From assembly GCA_964480915.1 (NCBI GenBank), contig CAYZRS010000033.1, positions 1 through 57,609 of the forward strand: DNA of 57,609 bases, given 5' to 3'. This document shows positions 33,168 to 42,507 of the stretch, piece by piece. The number at the start of each line of letters is the position of its first letter. Within the stretch, counting starts at the first letter, position 1. The notes under the pieces are model-generated. The model was not told where the DNA came from, did no database searches, and was given only the letters and a program-made list of their open reading frames with translations. The position numbers and the translations under genes were made by a program. Source of the stretch: CAWGCE01 sp964480915. GTDB taxonomy: Bacteria > Planctomycetota > Planctomycetia > Pirellulales > Pirellulaceae.

Positions 33168-35798
33168 TTGAATCCATCCGATAGCCATGACGATCTGATG
33201 TTCGGTCTCTTGGCAGTACAATTTGGGTTCGTCACCAAAGGCGACTTGGAATCCGCCGTCAAGAAACGGCCTGACGGAGTCTCGCTCGCTGCTTGGCTGG
33301 TGCAACAATCGTTGATTTCCATCCCCAACCAGAACTACATCAATCGAATTCTCGCTGACCAGCCAGAGACGCTCGCCTCATCGACAAACCCCGCTGCTCC
33401 AGGTCAACTGCTCGATCGCATCCTCTCGGCGCTAGAGCATGCTTCGCAAAACACCAATTCTGCGGAAGGGCCGACGGATGTCGCACCGACGATGTCGTTC
33501 GGTCAATCCAACGACCACGGTCGATTCCATGTGCTCCGACCTCATGCTAAAGGTGGTTTGGGGGAAGTCCTGGTCGCCCAAGATGGAGAGCTGAATCGCG
33601 AGGTGGCGCTGAAGCGCATTCAATATTGGCACGCCGACAATCCCGAGAGCCGATCCCGTTTCTCGCTCGAGGCAGAGGTAACGGGCAGTCTGGAACATCC
33701 GGGGATCGTCCCTGTCTATGGCATGGGCACTGACGATGATGGGCGCCCTTACTATGCGATGCGATTGATCAAAGGAGAGAGCCTTAAGAACGCCATCAAG
33801 TCTTTTCACCAACAGAAGTCTGGGCTGCGTACCGGAGAACGATCGGTTCGCTTCCGAAAGTTACTCGGCCACTTCGTCGATGCATGCAACGCCATTGCCT
33901 ATGCTCATAGCCGAGGCGTTCTTCATCGCGACGTGAAGCCGGCCAATATCATGCTCGGAAAGTACGGCGAAACCTTGGTGGTCGATTGGGGATTGGCCAA
34001 AATTGTCGGTGACGATTCCCACGATTCAGATATTTCCGACGAAACACTTCTCCGACCGAGCAGCGGCAGTTCGATTGCGAAAACGCAATTGGGTTCTGCA
34101 GTGGGAACACTGGCCTACATGAGCCCCGAACAGGCATCGGGCAGGATCGATCGACTCGCTCCACGAAGCGACGTCTACAGCCTCGGAGCGACGCTTTACC
34201 ATGTCCTGACGGGCCAGCCTCCCTTTGATACCGACGACACTTCGTTGATACCCAAAATAAAACGGGGCGAATTCCCCAGCCCGCGCAGCGTCTCGCCCCG
34301 TGTCCCCAAAGGGCTCGCGTCAATATGCAAAAAGGCGATGAGCGTACATCGATCTGACCGTTACCCCTCGGCCGACCGGCTCGCGGTCGATATCGAAAAC
34401 TGGTTGGCTGACGAACCGAACTCGGCCCACAAGGATTCGCTGTTCGAAAGCCTCTCCCGTCTTTATCGACGTCACCGAGTTGCCGTGTTCGTGGGAACTT
34501 CATTGCTTCTCGCCTCCTCCGTCGTCTTAGGAATCATGAATGGATACTTGGGGGCTGCGAATCGTCACGTCACTCAGGAAACCACACGAGCTCAAACCAA
34601 CCTAGCGTCTGCTCGAGCGTTGGCGCTCGACCTTCTTGATTTCGCCGAAGTCAAATTGAGCAGCGACCCCAATTCGATTGATGATCGCCAGCGGATCACC
34701 GACGAAGTGCTTCAGCAATTTGAAACATTTCTCGAGCAGGCTCCAGACGATTCAGAAGTCATGCATCAGATGGCGAAAGTGCTTCGCATCCGCGCCAATC
34801 TCTCACTACGCACGTTCGATATCGACAAGGCAGCTCCTTCATTCACCCGGGCAATACGGTTGCTCGAAGATGCGAATGTGAAAGAAGGAAGTCGAGAGGC
34901 ACAGAACGACCTTGTGCTTACGCTCGTCGATTACAGCACCATGCTGACGAGCATCACGGACAACGCCAGCGCGATCGCGACCCTGGAATCTGCGAGTGAC
35001 AAATTGGCAAGCATGGACCAAGACGAACCGATCAAATCAGAATTGCTCAAAGCACGCATTCAACAAAAATTGGCCGAACTCTACCTCTCACAGAATGCGA
35101 ATCACGAGGTGATCGAATTGGCGACATCGGCTCACAACACATTGCGCAAGTATCTCGACCACAAGAATCAATTCAACGTACAACTGGCACTCATTGGCAG
35201 AACGGCAATGACCTTGGCCGCAGCTCATGAACAGAACGGGAACCGCGAAGAGGCCATCCGGCTACTTCGCGAAAACAATGCGCTCACCGCTGACCGCATC
35301 GACCAAGATCCGAATGTCAACAATCAGGCGATGATGTATCGGTCGATCACCCAACTGGCGACCCTGCAATTGCAGAACAACCCGACCGATCCGGACGCAC
35401 GGGAATCGCTTGACGCTGTCATCCCCGAACTGAGCAGACTCGCCGTCGAATTCCCCATCTATGGCTTCTATCGCGTGCAAAGGGATGTGGCCCTGGCGGA
35501 ACGAGCCTTCCACGAACTTTCGTCGGGCAAGTCCCAAACTGCCGAAACAGAGGCCAAGGAAGCCTACGAATCGCACCAACCTTTTGCTGAAAAAATGAAG
35601 GTCCCGAAGTACACCTATCGGGTCGGGCGATTGGCAGAAGTGCTGGTCCTGTGCCTACTTCAAAACGGCAAAACGAAAGAGGCCGCTTCCGTTGTGGAAG
35701 CGGCCCAGAGTTCTTTGGAGACACTGGAAAATGACCCGACAGCTTTGAAATGGCATCGACGCCTAGGCAAGCTGATGCCAACCCATTCGGCCGACTAG
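33168..35798 (+). CDS. Membrane Ser/Thr protein kinase with TPR-like tail
   Basis: An 876-residue Hanks-type kinase. Residues about 10-70 form a helical N-terminal module (FGLLAVQFGFVTKGDLESAV) often seen on planctomycete kinases. The kinase domain spans about 117-410: a Gly loop reading KGGLGEV, Lys149 in VALKRI, the catalytic H253-R-D255 in HRDVKPANIM, D273-W-G275 in place of DFG, and AYMSPEQA. A transmembrane helix follows at about 436-459. The outer 415 residues are helical with TPR-like repeats, suggesting an extracytoplasmic interaction domain. Its stop overlaps that of the convergent Lys-rich gene. Confidence 0.93.
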   Translation: MNPSDSHDDLMFGLLAVQFGFVTKGDLESAVKKRPDGVSLAAWLVQQSLISIPNQNYINRILADQPETLASSTNPAAPGQLLDRILSALEHASQNTNSAEGPTDVAPTMSFGQSNDHGRFHVLRPHAKGGLGEVLVAQDGELNREVALKRIQYWHADNPESRSRFSLEAEVTGSLEHPGIVPVYGMGTDDDGRPYYAMRLIKGESLKNAIKSFHQQKSGLRTGERSVRFRKLLGHFVDACNAIAYAHSRGVLHRDVKPANIMLGKYGETLVVDWGLAKIVGDDSHDSDISDETLLRPSSGSSIAKTQLGSAVGTLAYMSPEQASGRIDRLAPRSDVYSLGATLYHVLTGQPPFDTDDTSLIPKIKRGEFPSPRSVSPRVPKGLASICKKAMSVHRSDRYPSADRLAVDIENWLADEPNSAHKDSLFESLSRLYRRHRVAVFVGTSLLLASSVVLGIMNGYLGAANRHVTQETTRAQTNLASARALALDLLDFAEVKLSSDPNSIDDRQRITDEVLQQFETFLEQAPDDSEVMHQMAKVLRIRANLSLRTFDIDKAAPSFTRAIRLLEDANVKEGSREAQNDLVLTLVDYSTMLTSITDNASAIATLESASDKLASMDQDEPIKSELLKARIQQKLAELYLSQNANHEVIELATSAHNTLRKYLDHKNQFNVQLALIGRTAMTLAAAHEQNGNREEAIRLLRENNALTADRIDQDPNVNNQAMMYRSITQLATLQLQNNPTDPDARESLDAVIPELSRLAVEFPIYGFYRVQRDVALAERAFHELSSGKSQTAETEAKEAYESHQPFAEKMKVPKYTYRVGRLAEVLVLCLLQNGKTKEAASVVEAAQSSLETLENDPTALKWHRRLGKLMPTHSAD

Positions 35799-36332
35799 GG
35801 AATCACCACAATGTCAGTCGTTTTCGTCGCTTTTTCAAGGTCATCCGAAAATACGACCGTCACGATGACTTCGTCGACAGTTGGATTGGAAGTGTATTTG
35901 ACCCCATTACATTCCGGATACGGCGTCAATCGATTCTTAAATTCGAAGGCATAAGTGTTCGGAGCAACGGGTACAAAATGCGTTACACCTTGGTAACGTG
36001 TCACGCCAGCGAGTTCAATCACTCCGCATCTGACATTCTTGATCTTGTGCTTCGAATAGACGATTCCTGAAGTCGTTCCGTCCGTTTGGTTAGCAACGAC
36101 CACGGCAAGCTTAACACTGCGCGAACCGGCTTTCTTACTAGACCTCTTACTGGCCNNNNNNNNNNNNNNNNNNNNNNNNNNNNNNNNNNNNNNNNNNNNN
36201 NNNNNNNNNNNNNNNNNNNNNNNNNNNNNNNNNNNNNNNNNNNNNNNNNNNNNNNTTCTTCTTGCCGGGTTTCTTCTTGCGAGCCTTTTTCTTACCGACC
36301 TTTTTCTTCGCAGCCTTCTTTTTCTTCGCCAT
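35795..36332 (-). CDS. Lys-rich protein, interrupted by an assembly gap
   Basis: A single gene cut by a run of 100 N. Before the gap it starts at the ATG at 36332 with MAKKKKAAKKKVGKKK and GAGGG as ribosome site. After the gap, reading up to the N run from the other side, the frame is open as ASKRSSKKAGSRSVKLAVVV and continues into a folded-looking domain of about 100 residues ending in DIVVIP. Both sides are Lys/Ala/Ser-rich at the gap, so the missing DNA is probably a histone H1-like basic repeat. The placeholder length breaks the frame, and the true gap should be a multiple of three. The C-terminal domain is not recognised. Confidence 0.7.
36156..36255. other. Assembly gap (100 N)
   Basis: Exactly 100 undetermined bases, a standard placeholder of arbitrary length. 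It falls within the Lys-codon repeat of the basic-protein gene, probably because the repeat could not be assembled. Confidence 0.98.
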
Positions 36333-36550
36333 TCTGTAGCCCTCGATTACACATTAGCCATTACCAACACACAAAGAATACACAACGTCCACCTTCCTAA
36401 CAAGTAACACAGCGAACGCGTAAAGAAGCGTCGCAGCTGGTCGCCCATTTCGCTCTTCACCGCTCGCGAACCTTGCCGAGAACCGGCCAAACCGTCAATC
36501 GCGACCAAGTCGAACGGCCCAGCTCGAAACGCATGGGTAATGCAGCGAAC

Positions 36551-36598
36551 AAAAAAAGACCAGTTTCCACGAGCAAAGCTCGCTTCCACTGGTCTTTT
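36551..36598 (-). terminator. Rho-independent terminator (both directions)
   Basis: A long inverted repeat: AAAAGACCAGT...ACTGGTCTTTT enclosing an inner GAGC-aaa-GCTC hairpin. On the minus strand it ends in seven T, 31 bp after the stop of the PEP-CTERM gene that starts at 37684. Confidence 0.88.
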
Positions 36599-36628
36599 CG
36601 ATTCAGAATTCGATTTGCTAACGGTCGC

Positions 36629-37684
36629 TTAGCGACGCAAGGTCGCCACGCCACACAATCCTAGGAATAAGACCATCAGCGAAGTCGGCTCTGGAACTGC
36701 CGCGACATCGGAGCTGGAAAACTTATTCGCATTCCAGGCTAGGAAGTCATTTCCATCGACGACCGAATCGCCATTGAAGTTGCCATCACTCCAATTGAGC
36801 GTGTTGCTGAACTTGCTTGCGTTCCACGCCAAGAAATCGTTGCCGTCCACGGTGCCATCGAGTGTTGCGTCGCCCAACTTGTAGGGCGATCCCAAGCCGT
36901 TCTCAGTAGCTGCACTCGCCAACCAAAGGTCCCGGTCATCCAGATCGATCGTGCCATCGGTATTGAGGTCGTAGACTTCATTACCTGCAGCGGAAACACC
37001 GCCAGCGATTGGTCCCACACCGACCAGCATGTCGATGTCATCGGCGTCGCAATCACCATCTGCGTCAAAATCACAAGTCACGGGCACGAAATACTCGATC
37101 GTAATTGTGCTATCGGACATGTACATGCCGTCCGGACTCAACCCCGAATCATCGAACGATTCGAAAAGCGTCAGCGACATCATTCCGCCCGAGGCGACAA
37201 AACTCAAGTCGACCAGGACACCGTCACCATCGAGATCGATCATCGAAAGATCTTGGATTCCAGAGCTCGAGTAGGTCGAAGCTCCTGGTGAATCGTCCCC
37301 TAGCCCAGGAATCAAAGTGACCGCGCCGGCGAAGTCGACCGTCGCCTCACTCCGCCAGCTGGGAGCCGCCGAATCGACGCCCACCTGCCATCCGATACCC
37401 AAGATCGTCGCATCCGCACCGCCGGTCATGAGGTCGACGTTGATGACGGTGTCCGTCCCGGTGCTGCCACCAGTTGGGTTGCCACCGATCTCAACGGCCG
37501 CGCAACTGAGCGACGCCATCCCACAGAAATCACCTTCTCTGGGATCGAAATTTCCACCCGGCGTTACCGTCGTGGTCTTTACCGTGTTGACACCAAATTG
37601 CTGGCCCAGCTGAGCCTCAACTCGGCTGGTTGCGACGCCCAAGAGTGTCGCAACAAGAGCCAACGTTAAAAAACGAGATACCAT
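36629..37684 (-). CDS. PEP-CTERM protein with dockerin-like repeats
   Basis: A 351-residue secreted protein. Signal peptide MVSRFLTLALVATLLGVATSRVEA is followed by a beta-rich domain of about 180 residues, then CDFDADGDCDADDIDML and two dockerin-like repeats (GDATLDGTVDGNDFLAWN and GNFNGDSVVDGNDFLAWN) with Asp/Asn-rich calcium-binding-type loops. The C-terminus VPEPTSLMVLFLGLCGVATLRR is a PEP-CTERM sorting signal, recognised by exosortase (not in this window). AGGGGAAAAAC precedes the ATG. The N-terminal domain is of unknown function. A strong terminator follows. Confidence 0.9.
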   Translation of the reverse strand: MVSRFLTLALVATLLGVATSRVEAQLGQQFGVNTVKTTTVTPGGNFDPREGDFCGMASLSCAAVEIGGNPTGGSTGTDTVINVDLMTGGADATILGIGWQVGVDSAAPSWRSEATVDFAGAVTLIPGLGDDSPGASTYSSSGIQDLSMIDLDGDGVLVDLSFVASGGMMSLTLFESFDDSGLSPDGMYMSDSTITIEYFVPVTCDFDADGDCDADDIDMLVGVGPIAGGVSAAGNEVYDLNTDGTIDLDDRDLWLASAATENGLGSPYKLGDATLDGTVDGNDFLAWNASKFSNTLNWSDGNFNGDSVVDGNDFLAWNANKFSSSDVAAVPEPTSLMVLFLGLCGVATLRR

Positions 37685-37765
37685 GTTTTTCCCCTCACAT
37701 CGATCAAGTCATTGATCGTTCATTTTGAAAGTAGATCGATTTCCTTCTCGATGCATGAAACGTGC

Positions 37766-39487
37766 TTAGTTGCTGCGGCTCAACACTTCCAGTTGGTAAG
37801 AGTCAGTGCCCAGCGTTCCCGTCGGTTGGTCCAAGACGACGCGGAATTCAAGATTTCCACCCGGTGAGGTGAATTGAACAGCCTCTTCGACACCACGACC
37901 GCCTCGGTTCGACGAAGCAATGACCGAGCCACTACTATTTCGAACTTCCAACGTGACTCCTGCTGTCGAATTGAGGACAGCAGAAACCGTCGCACCCGCA
38001 GGGAGCGATCCGGTGAAATTGTCAGGACTTCCTGACGTGATGGAACCGACGATCGCATGCGGATCCGAGTTGTGAATGGACGGCAACGAGCCACCAAGGT
38101 TCGAGTCTTTCGAACTGGGTGTTGCAACACTCTTAAAGAGGAAGTCGTTGTTCATCGCTCCTACTAAGATGTCTTTCTTCTTGTCACCATCCACATCGAA
38201 AGCGGCCGAATGCCAGCCGGCGTGGATCGATCCACTGGGGAAAGCAGGGGCAGGCGTCCATTCAACAAAGCTCGTTTGGCCGTTAACGCTCGTATTCCGG
38301 TAAATCACTGGACGACGATTTTGCGAACTGAAGTGCTGCGATCCACCCATGACGATGATGTCTAATCGACCGTCGCCGTTGAGGTCAGAAACGGTAACCT
38401 TCGCTGTTTCGTTGTTAGAAACAAAACTTGGCATGACGTACTCGTCGAACATCACCTTGCCACTCGCATCATTTCCCGTGTTCACGAGAACCGAGTCTTT
38501 CCCTGCGTTTCCGCCCGTTCCGAAGTTAGCAAAATAGAGGTCCAACTTACCGTCACGATTGAAATCGCCCGCTTCCATGGCAGGGTAAAAGTTTGTACCT
38601 GGATGAAGCTGTTGCGTGCTGCCCGAATAGCGGAAATCGCCAACACCAGACCCAGCGCCATTCGCATCGTTGTAATAGATGAATGACGGATCGTTGTCAT
38701 TCGAAACGAAAAGGTCGAGTTTGCCGTCGCCGTTAATATCGCCCGTGGCAACGTCTACGGTGTAGTCGCTATCCGAGGGGACCAAGTTGGACGACGCTCG
38801 GGAGAAGCTGCCCGCTCCATTGTTGAATTCCATCGTATCTTGCGAAGGACCAGGGTAATTACCAAACCAGTAATCATGGTCTCCATCGCTATCGAAGTCG
38901 CCACATGCTCCGCCGCACGCCGCTCCATTCGAACCATTCAATCGCCCCGTCTGATCTGCGAAGCCGGTGAAAACGCCACCGGGATGTTGGTTTGCGTAAT
39001 AGCGAGTCGTTCCGACCGCAAGTCCTGCAAAGTCATCCGAGATAACAATCAGGTCCAACCAACCATCGGCATCGAAGTCGCGAAGGAATGCGTTTCGAGC
39101 AACGTCGAAGTCGTTAAACCCGTCCCAGCTACCGCTGCCGGTGACCAACTGACTGCTTTCTTGGAGAACACCGTTGTTGTTCAAGTAGAGCTTGTTGCGG
39201 CGTCGTCCCGAGAACGAGAAGCTTCGGGCACAGACGATCACGACGTCTAAGTCGCCGTCTCGGTCGACGTCGCCCACTTCGACCTCTTTTTCATTGTCTG
39301 GAATTTCAGTGACCGTCTGAACCAAATTCGTAGCGGTCACATTGGCAAAATTCATCGTGTTCGATGAATAGCTTCGTGGTCGAAGCTTCGAGAGTTGTGC
39401 TTCGGTGCTACTGGTGCCAACCAGCAAAAGTGCAACGGCAATCGCGGAAACGAATCTAACGCGGTACGCCAAACTTGACAGCAACAT
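37766..39487 (-). CDS. Secreted FG-GAP/VCBS repeat protein
   Basis: A 573-residue exported protein. Signal peptide (AIAVALLLVGTSSTEAQ) is followed by at least six FG-GAP/VCBS-type repeats, visible as VGDVDRDGDLDVVIV, LRDFDADGWLDLIVI, GDFDSDGDHDYWFGN, GDINGDGKLDLFVSN, GDFNRDGKLDLYFAN and SDLNGDGRLDIIVMG. These Asp-rich loops bind calcium in beta-propeller proteins similar to integrin alpha. The last 100 residues form a separate beta-sandwich resembling the PPC domain (LPAGATVSAVLNSTAG), with FRVVLDQPTGTLGTDSYQLEV at the end. It lacks PEP-CTERM. Function unknown, likely adhesion or binding. AGGGGGAAA precedes the ATG. Confidence 0.9.
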   Translation of the reverse strand: MLLSSLAYRVRFVSAIAVALLLVGTSSTEAQLSKLRPRSYSSNTMNFANVTATNLVQTVTEIPDNEKEVEVGDVDRDGDLDVVIVCARSFSFSGRRRNKLYLNNNGVLQESSQLVTGSGSWDGFNDFDVARNAFLRDFDADGWLDLIVISDDFAGLAVGTTRYYANQHPGGVFTGFADQTGRLNGSNGAACGGACGDFDSDGDHDYWFGNYPGPSQDTMEFNNGAGSFSRASSNLVPSDSDYTVDVATGDINGDGKLDLFVSNDNDPSFIYYNDANGAGSGVGDFRYSGSTQQLHPGTNFYPAMEAGDFNRDGKLDLYFANFGTGGNAGKDSVLVNTGNDASGKVMFDEYVMPSFVSNNETAKVTVSDLNGDGRLDIIVMGGSQHFSSQNRRPVIYRNTSVNGQTSFVEWTPAPAFPSGSIHAGWHSAAFDVDGDKKKDILVGAMNNDFLFKSVATPSSKDSNLGGSLPSIHNSDPHAIVGSITSGSPDNFTGSLPAGATVSAVLNSTAGVTLEVRNSSGSVIASSNRGGRGVEEAVQFTSPGGNLEFRVVLDQPTGTLGTDSYQLEVLSRSN

Positions 39488-39788
39488 AGATTTCCCCCTC
39501 AGTTCAAATCCAGTTGCGGTGCTTCAACCGAACTGTTGGACTGAAATCGTAGAAAAACGGGCCCAGCATTCGAACTCCGTCGAATGTGACAAAGGACCAG
39601 TTTAACACGAATCTGCTGCTTTTGCTGCCTGATTTACCGGTATAACTTCGATAGTTCCTTCCCTTTTCCATCCTTCAGGCTGGGGCAAAATGCTCAACAA
39701 ACCTTGGCATGGCAAACCAAATCCCCAAGGTTTCAACGCCGCGCCCGAATAACTTGCCGACATTCGCCCCAAATCACTGGAGAACCCC
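39488..39788. other. Divergent upstream region of FG-GAP and DUF2807 genes
   Basis: A 301 bp spacer between divergent genes. Apart from the ribosome sites at both ends (CCCCCT on the FG-GAP side, GGAG before 39789), I see no hairpin, repeat or coding sequence in it; promoters for both genes must lie here. Confidence 0.5.
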
Positions 39789-40469
39789 ATGAAAAAAGTA
39801 CTTCTCATCACCGCTTCGCTCTTCATCGCCACGGTGGGTTCCGGCTGTCACTTTGTGATTGGTGAAACAATTCGAGGGAGCGGAGTGAAAGCTAGCGAAA
39901 CTCGAGAAATCTCCCAATTCAGTCAGTTGGAGTTAAGCAGTGCCCTCAAAGCCAAAGTTTTCTGCGGAGAAGACGCCAGCCTCGAGATCTTAGGTGACGA
40001 CAACATTGTGTCTCATGTCATGGTCGAACAAACCGATGGGATCTTGAAACTAAAAATGGACCACGGCTCCTACTCGCCCAAACAACCGCTCGAGATTGTG
40101 CTGACTTGCCAATCGTTGTCGTCCTTGGGTGTTTCTGGCGCCTGCCATGTCGAAGTCGAAGGCGTCGCATGTGATCGATTTTTGCTCTCAGCGAGTGGTG
40201 CCAGCAAAATCGCGTTAGAAGGCAAGGCAGACCAATTGTCCGTCGATGTTTCTGGGGCGACCAAAGTCGAATCGCGAGAGCTGCCGGCGAACGACGTTCA
40301 GGTGGAAGCGAGCGGCGCGTCGAAAGTGGCCGTTTATTCTTCGCAGTCGTTGAAGGTCGACGCGAGCGGTGCTTCCAAAATCAAGTTTGCTGGAGACCCC
40401 GCAGATAAGGATTTTGATACCTCGGGGGCGGCGAGCGTGGAATCGGTCGGTCTCGCTCCTGCCAAGTAA
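39789..40469 (+). CDS. DUF2807 (GIN domain) lipoprotein
   Basis: A 226-residue lipoprotein: MKKVLLITASLFIATVGSGC is a signal with lipobox VGSGC (Cys at 20). The rest is a right-handed beta-helix-like GIN/DUF2807 domain: IRGSGVKASETREISQFSQLELS opens it and the SGASKI motif recurs five times at intervals (LSASGASKIALEG, DVSGATKVES, EASGASKVAV, DASGASKIKF, TSGAASVES). Family members are exported auto-transporter-adhesin-like proteins of unknown function. A well-formed terminator ends the transcript at 40497-40533. Confidence 0.88.
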   Translation: MKKVLLITASLFIATVGSGCHFVIGETIRGSGVKASETREISQFSQLELSSALKAKVFCGEDASLEILGDDNIVSHVMVEQTDGILKLKMDHGSYSPKQPLEIVLTCQSLSSLGVSGACHVEVEGVACDRFLLSASGASKIALEGKADQLSVDVSGATKVESRELPANDVQVEASGASKVAVYSSQSLKVDASGASKIKFAGDPADKDFDTSGAASVESVGLAPAK

Positions 40470-40496
40470 CGAATTCACAAACGGCGTGAAAAACGT

Positions 40497-40533
40497 AGAG
40501 CCGACACATCTTTCCGATGTGTCGGCTCTTTTT
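40497..40533 (+). terminator. Rho-independent terminator
   Basis: A 14 bp stem (40497-40510 with 40516-40529), loop TTTCC, then a T-run up to 40533, 27 bp after the DUF2807 gene stop. Confidence 0.9.
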
Positions 40534-40606
40534 CGTGTGGTCTGCCAAAGCCGGCGGACAACAACGCCGCACGCTGGCTTACAGCTCCAATGAGGTCAAA
40601 CGAACT

Positions 40607-41845
40607 TTACTCATTGTCCGCTTCGATGGCCTCGCGCAACCCTTCGACCATCTCTCGCAACTCAGCCAATTCACTTCGCAGCTCCTGCATCGGGCCACCT
40701 CGTCGCTGTAAATCGGCCGCCGCCCGGGCTTGTTCCTGCGCTTTGCGTTCCATCGCGCGGGCCCGTTTGACTTCCGCTTCGATTCGTTTGCGTTGCTTCT
40801 TTATCTGGGCTTGAGCACGACGTTGAGCCTGCTCGACTGCCTTCATGTGGGCCTCCGCGTGCTGCCCTGCATGCGTTTTTTGATCTCCCGCGTCACCATG
40901 GTGACCTTGCTTGTGGTGATCATGATCGCCATGGCCATGCTGCTCGTCTTCGTCTCCATCCTCATCCTCATCTTCGTCTTCATCCTCGTCCTCGTCATCG
41001 GCGGCGATTTGGGAGGGCGTGGCCGAGACGGTGACGGTTTCTCCATCTCGCAACACGGCGATTTTCATGCTTTCGCCACTGTTACCCGATTGGTTGACCA
41101 TGCCGATGAGCGTGTCGACATTGCCGACTTTCTCACCGTTGACGGTGACGATCACGTCGCCAGCTTCGATTCCAGCAGCTTCTGCGGCGGAGCCCTCAGA
41201 GACCGACTCGACACTGATCCCGACCGGCTCTCCGATGTGTATTCCTAAGCGATACGTCGTTTGAGGGCTGCCTTCTGCGTCACGGACAAAGAGCATCTTG
41301 ACGTCGTCGCCCCCGTCGCTGGTCCAACGGAACGTCTTGGCTCCGTCTTTTCCCAACTTCCCTTTGAGCCCTTTGATCACCTTCATGATGTCTTCTTCGC
41401 CGTCGCCATGCGCGACTTGACGAATTTCGACTCGCTGGCGATTACCGCCTTCAATTTCTTCCATCTCGACATCGACGTCCGCTCCAACGTTTCCTGAGAC
41501 GCGAATGCTCTCGCCGATCGATTCCAAGATTCCCTCGAGCGGCAACTCTTTGAGCAACATCTCGCCATCGTTCATGATCGCTTTGGCCCGGACTTGGATA
41601 TTTTTGTCTTTGGAAATTCGTTCCACGATTTCGGCAATCTTGCCCTCGATCATTGCTGGCAGCTCGTCCAAGTCGCCGTCGCCTGTTTTTTCGACGTGGA
41701 CTTCGCCATCTTCAATTTCGATTTTGAAACCGAAAGAGTGGGATTCATGCTCTTCCGTTTCGTCGGCCAAAATTGTGGTTGCTGCGAAGAGAAAAAGGCC
41801 GCAGAACACCAGCAGTCTCGTCACATCTAAAAGCCATCTAGCCAT
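40607..41845 (-). CDS. Exported PDZ protein with acidic/His-rich linker and coiled coil
   Basis: A 412-residue protein; the ATG at 41845 is chosen because GGAGA lies 8 bp upstream and the frame then begins with a proper signal peptide (LLVFCGLFLFAATTILA). Domain order: an acidic N-terminal region; a PDZ domain at about 205-285 with GIHIGEPVGISVESVSEGSAAEAAGIEAGD; an uninterrupted Asp-Glu run; a His-rich stretch (HGHGDHDHHKQGHH); and a basic coiled coil (RRAQAQIKKQRKRIEAEVKRARA) ending in LRSELAELREMVEGLREAI. No protease motif. The charged linker could bind metals. It faces the periplasm; partner unknown. Confidence 0.82.
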   Translation of the reverse strand: MARWLLDVTRLLVFCGLFLFAATTILADETEEHESHSFGFKIEIEDGEVHVEKTGDGDLDELPAMIEGKIAEIVERISKDKNIQVRAKAIMNDGEMLLKELPLEGILESIGESIRVSGNVGADVDVEMEEIEGGNRQRVEIRQVAHGDGEEDIMKVIKGLKGKLGKDGAKTFRWTSDGGDDVKMLFVRDAEGSPQTTYRLGIHIGEPVGISVESVSEGSAAEAAGIEAGDVIVTVNGEKVGNVDTLIGMVNQSGNSGESMKIAVLRDGETVTVSATPSQIAADDEDEDEDEDEDEDGDEDEQHGHGDHDHHKQGHHGDAGDQKTHAGQHAEAHMKAVEQAQRRAQAQIKKQRKRIEAEVKRARAMERKAQEQARAAADLQRRGGPMQELRSELAELREMVEGLREAIEADNE

Positions 41846-42105
41846 TGTCGTCTCCGTAACCAAGCGAATGTATTGTGGGCAGTTGGTGCCTGAAGCTGCA
41901 GAACACCGTTTCATCGTATAGTCGCCGGCTGGCGTTTAATCCTGGTAAAATTCTGAGAACTTTTCTCAAATAGCCAATTCGTTGGAAAATCACGGGGAAA
42001 GCCGGCGGGATTCCTGCATCTACGCCAGCCAATCGAGTTGCTATGATTGTGGCTCACGCCCGTTCCTTCTCACGATGTTTCTCGATTCCACGGACTGCGG
42101 CATTC

Positions 42106-42495
42106 ATGCGATTCGTACCAAAATCGGCCGGAGAATTCGTTCCGGCTTCTCACGAAGACCCCAAAAACCCGGGTGTCCTCAAGAACGTCCTGGCGACGAA
42201 AGCGACGCTGCTAGACGGCAAAGTCCAGATGATCAACTGGGCGCGGCTGCCCCCAGGGAAGTCGTTCCAATCGCATTATCACGAAGACATGCAGGAAATC
42301 TTTATTTTGGTCGCTGGAACGGCTGAGATGACGGTCGGGGACGAGTCACGTGAGGCGGCCGCCGGCGACATGATTGTCGTGGAACCACGCGAAATCCACT
42401 CGATGACGAATGTGGGGCAGACCGACGTCGAATATGTCGTCCTGGGGATTTCCACCGAAGAGGGCGGGAAAACGGTGGTCGTTGAAGAAAACTAG
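42106..42495 (+). CDS. Single-domain cupin protein
   Basis: A 129-residue cupin starting at the ATG at 42106 (MRFVPKSAG); an ATG 21 codons earlier is possible but adds an unconserved segment. Cupin motif 1 is readable as PPGKSFQSHYHEDMQEIFILVAG with the metal ligands His, His and Glu, and motif 2 as GDMIVVEPREIHSMTN with the fourth His. It should be a small cytoplasmic beta barrel binding a divalent metal. Substrate is unknown; related proteins include isomerases and dioxygenases. No operon partner is obvious. Confidence 0.85.
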   Translation: MRFVPKSAGEFVPASHEDPKNPGVLKNVLATKATLLDGKVQMINWARLPPGKSFQSHYHEDMQEIFILVAGTAEMTVGDESREAAAGDMIVVEPREIHSMTNVGQTDVEYVVLGISTEEGGKTVVVEEN

Positions 42496-42507
42496 CTTCG
42501 CAAACGG

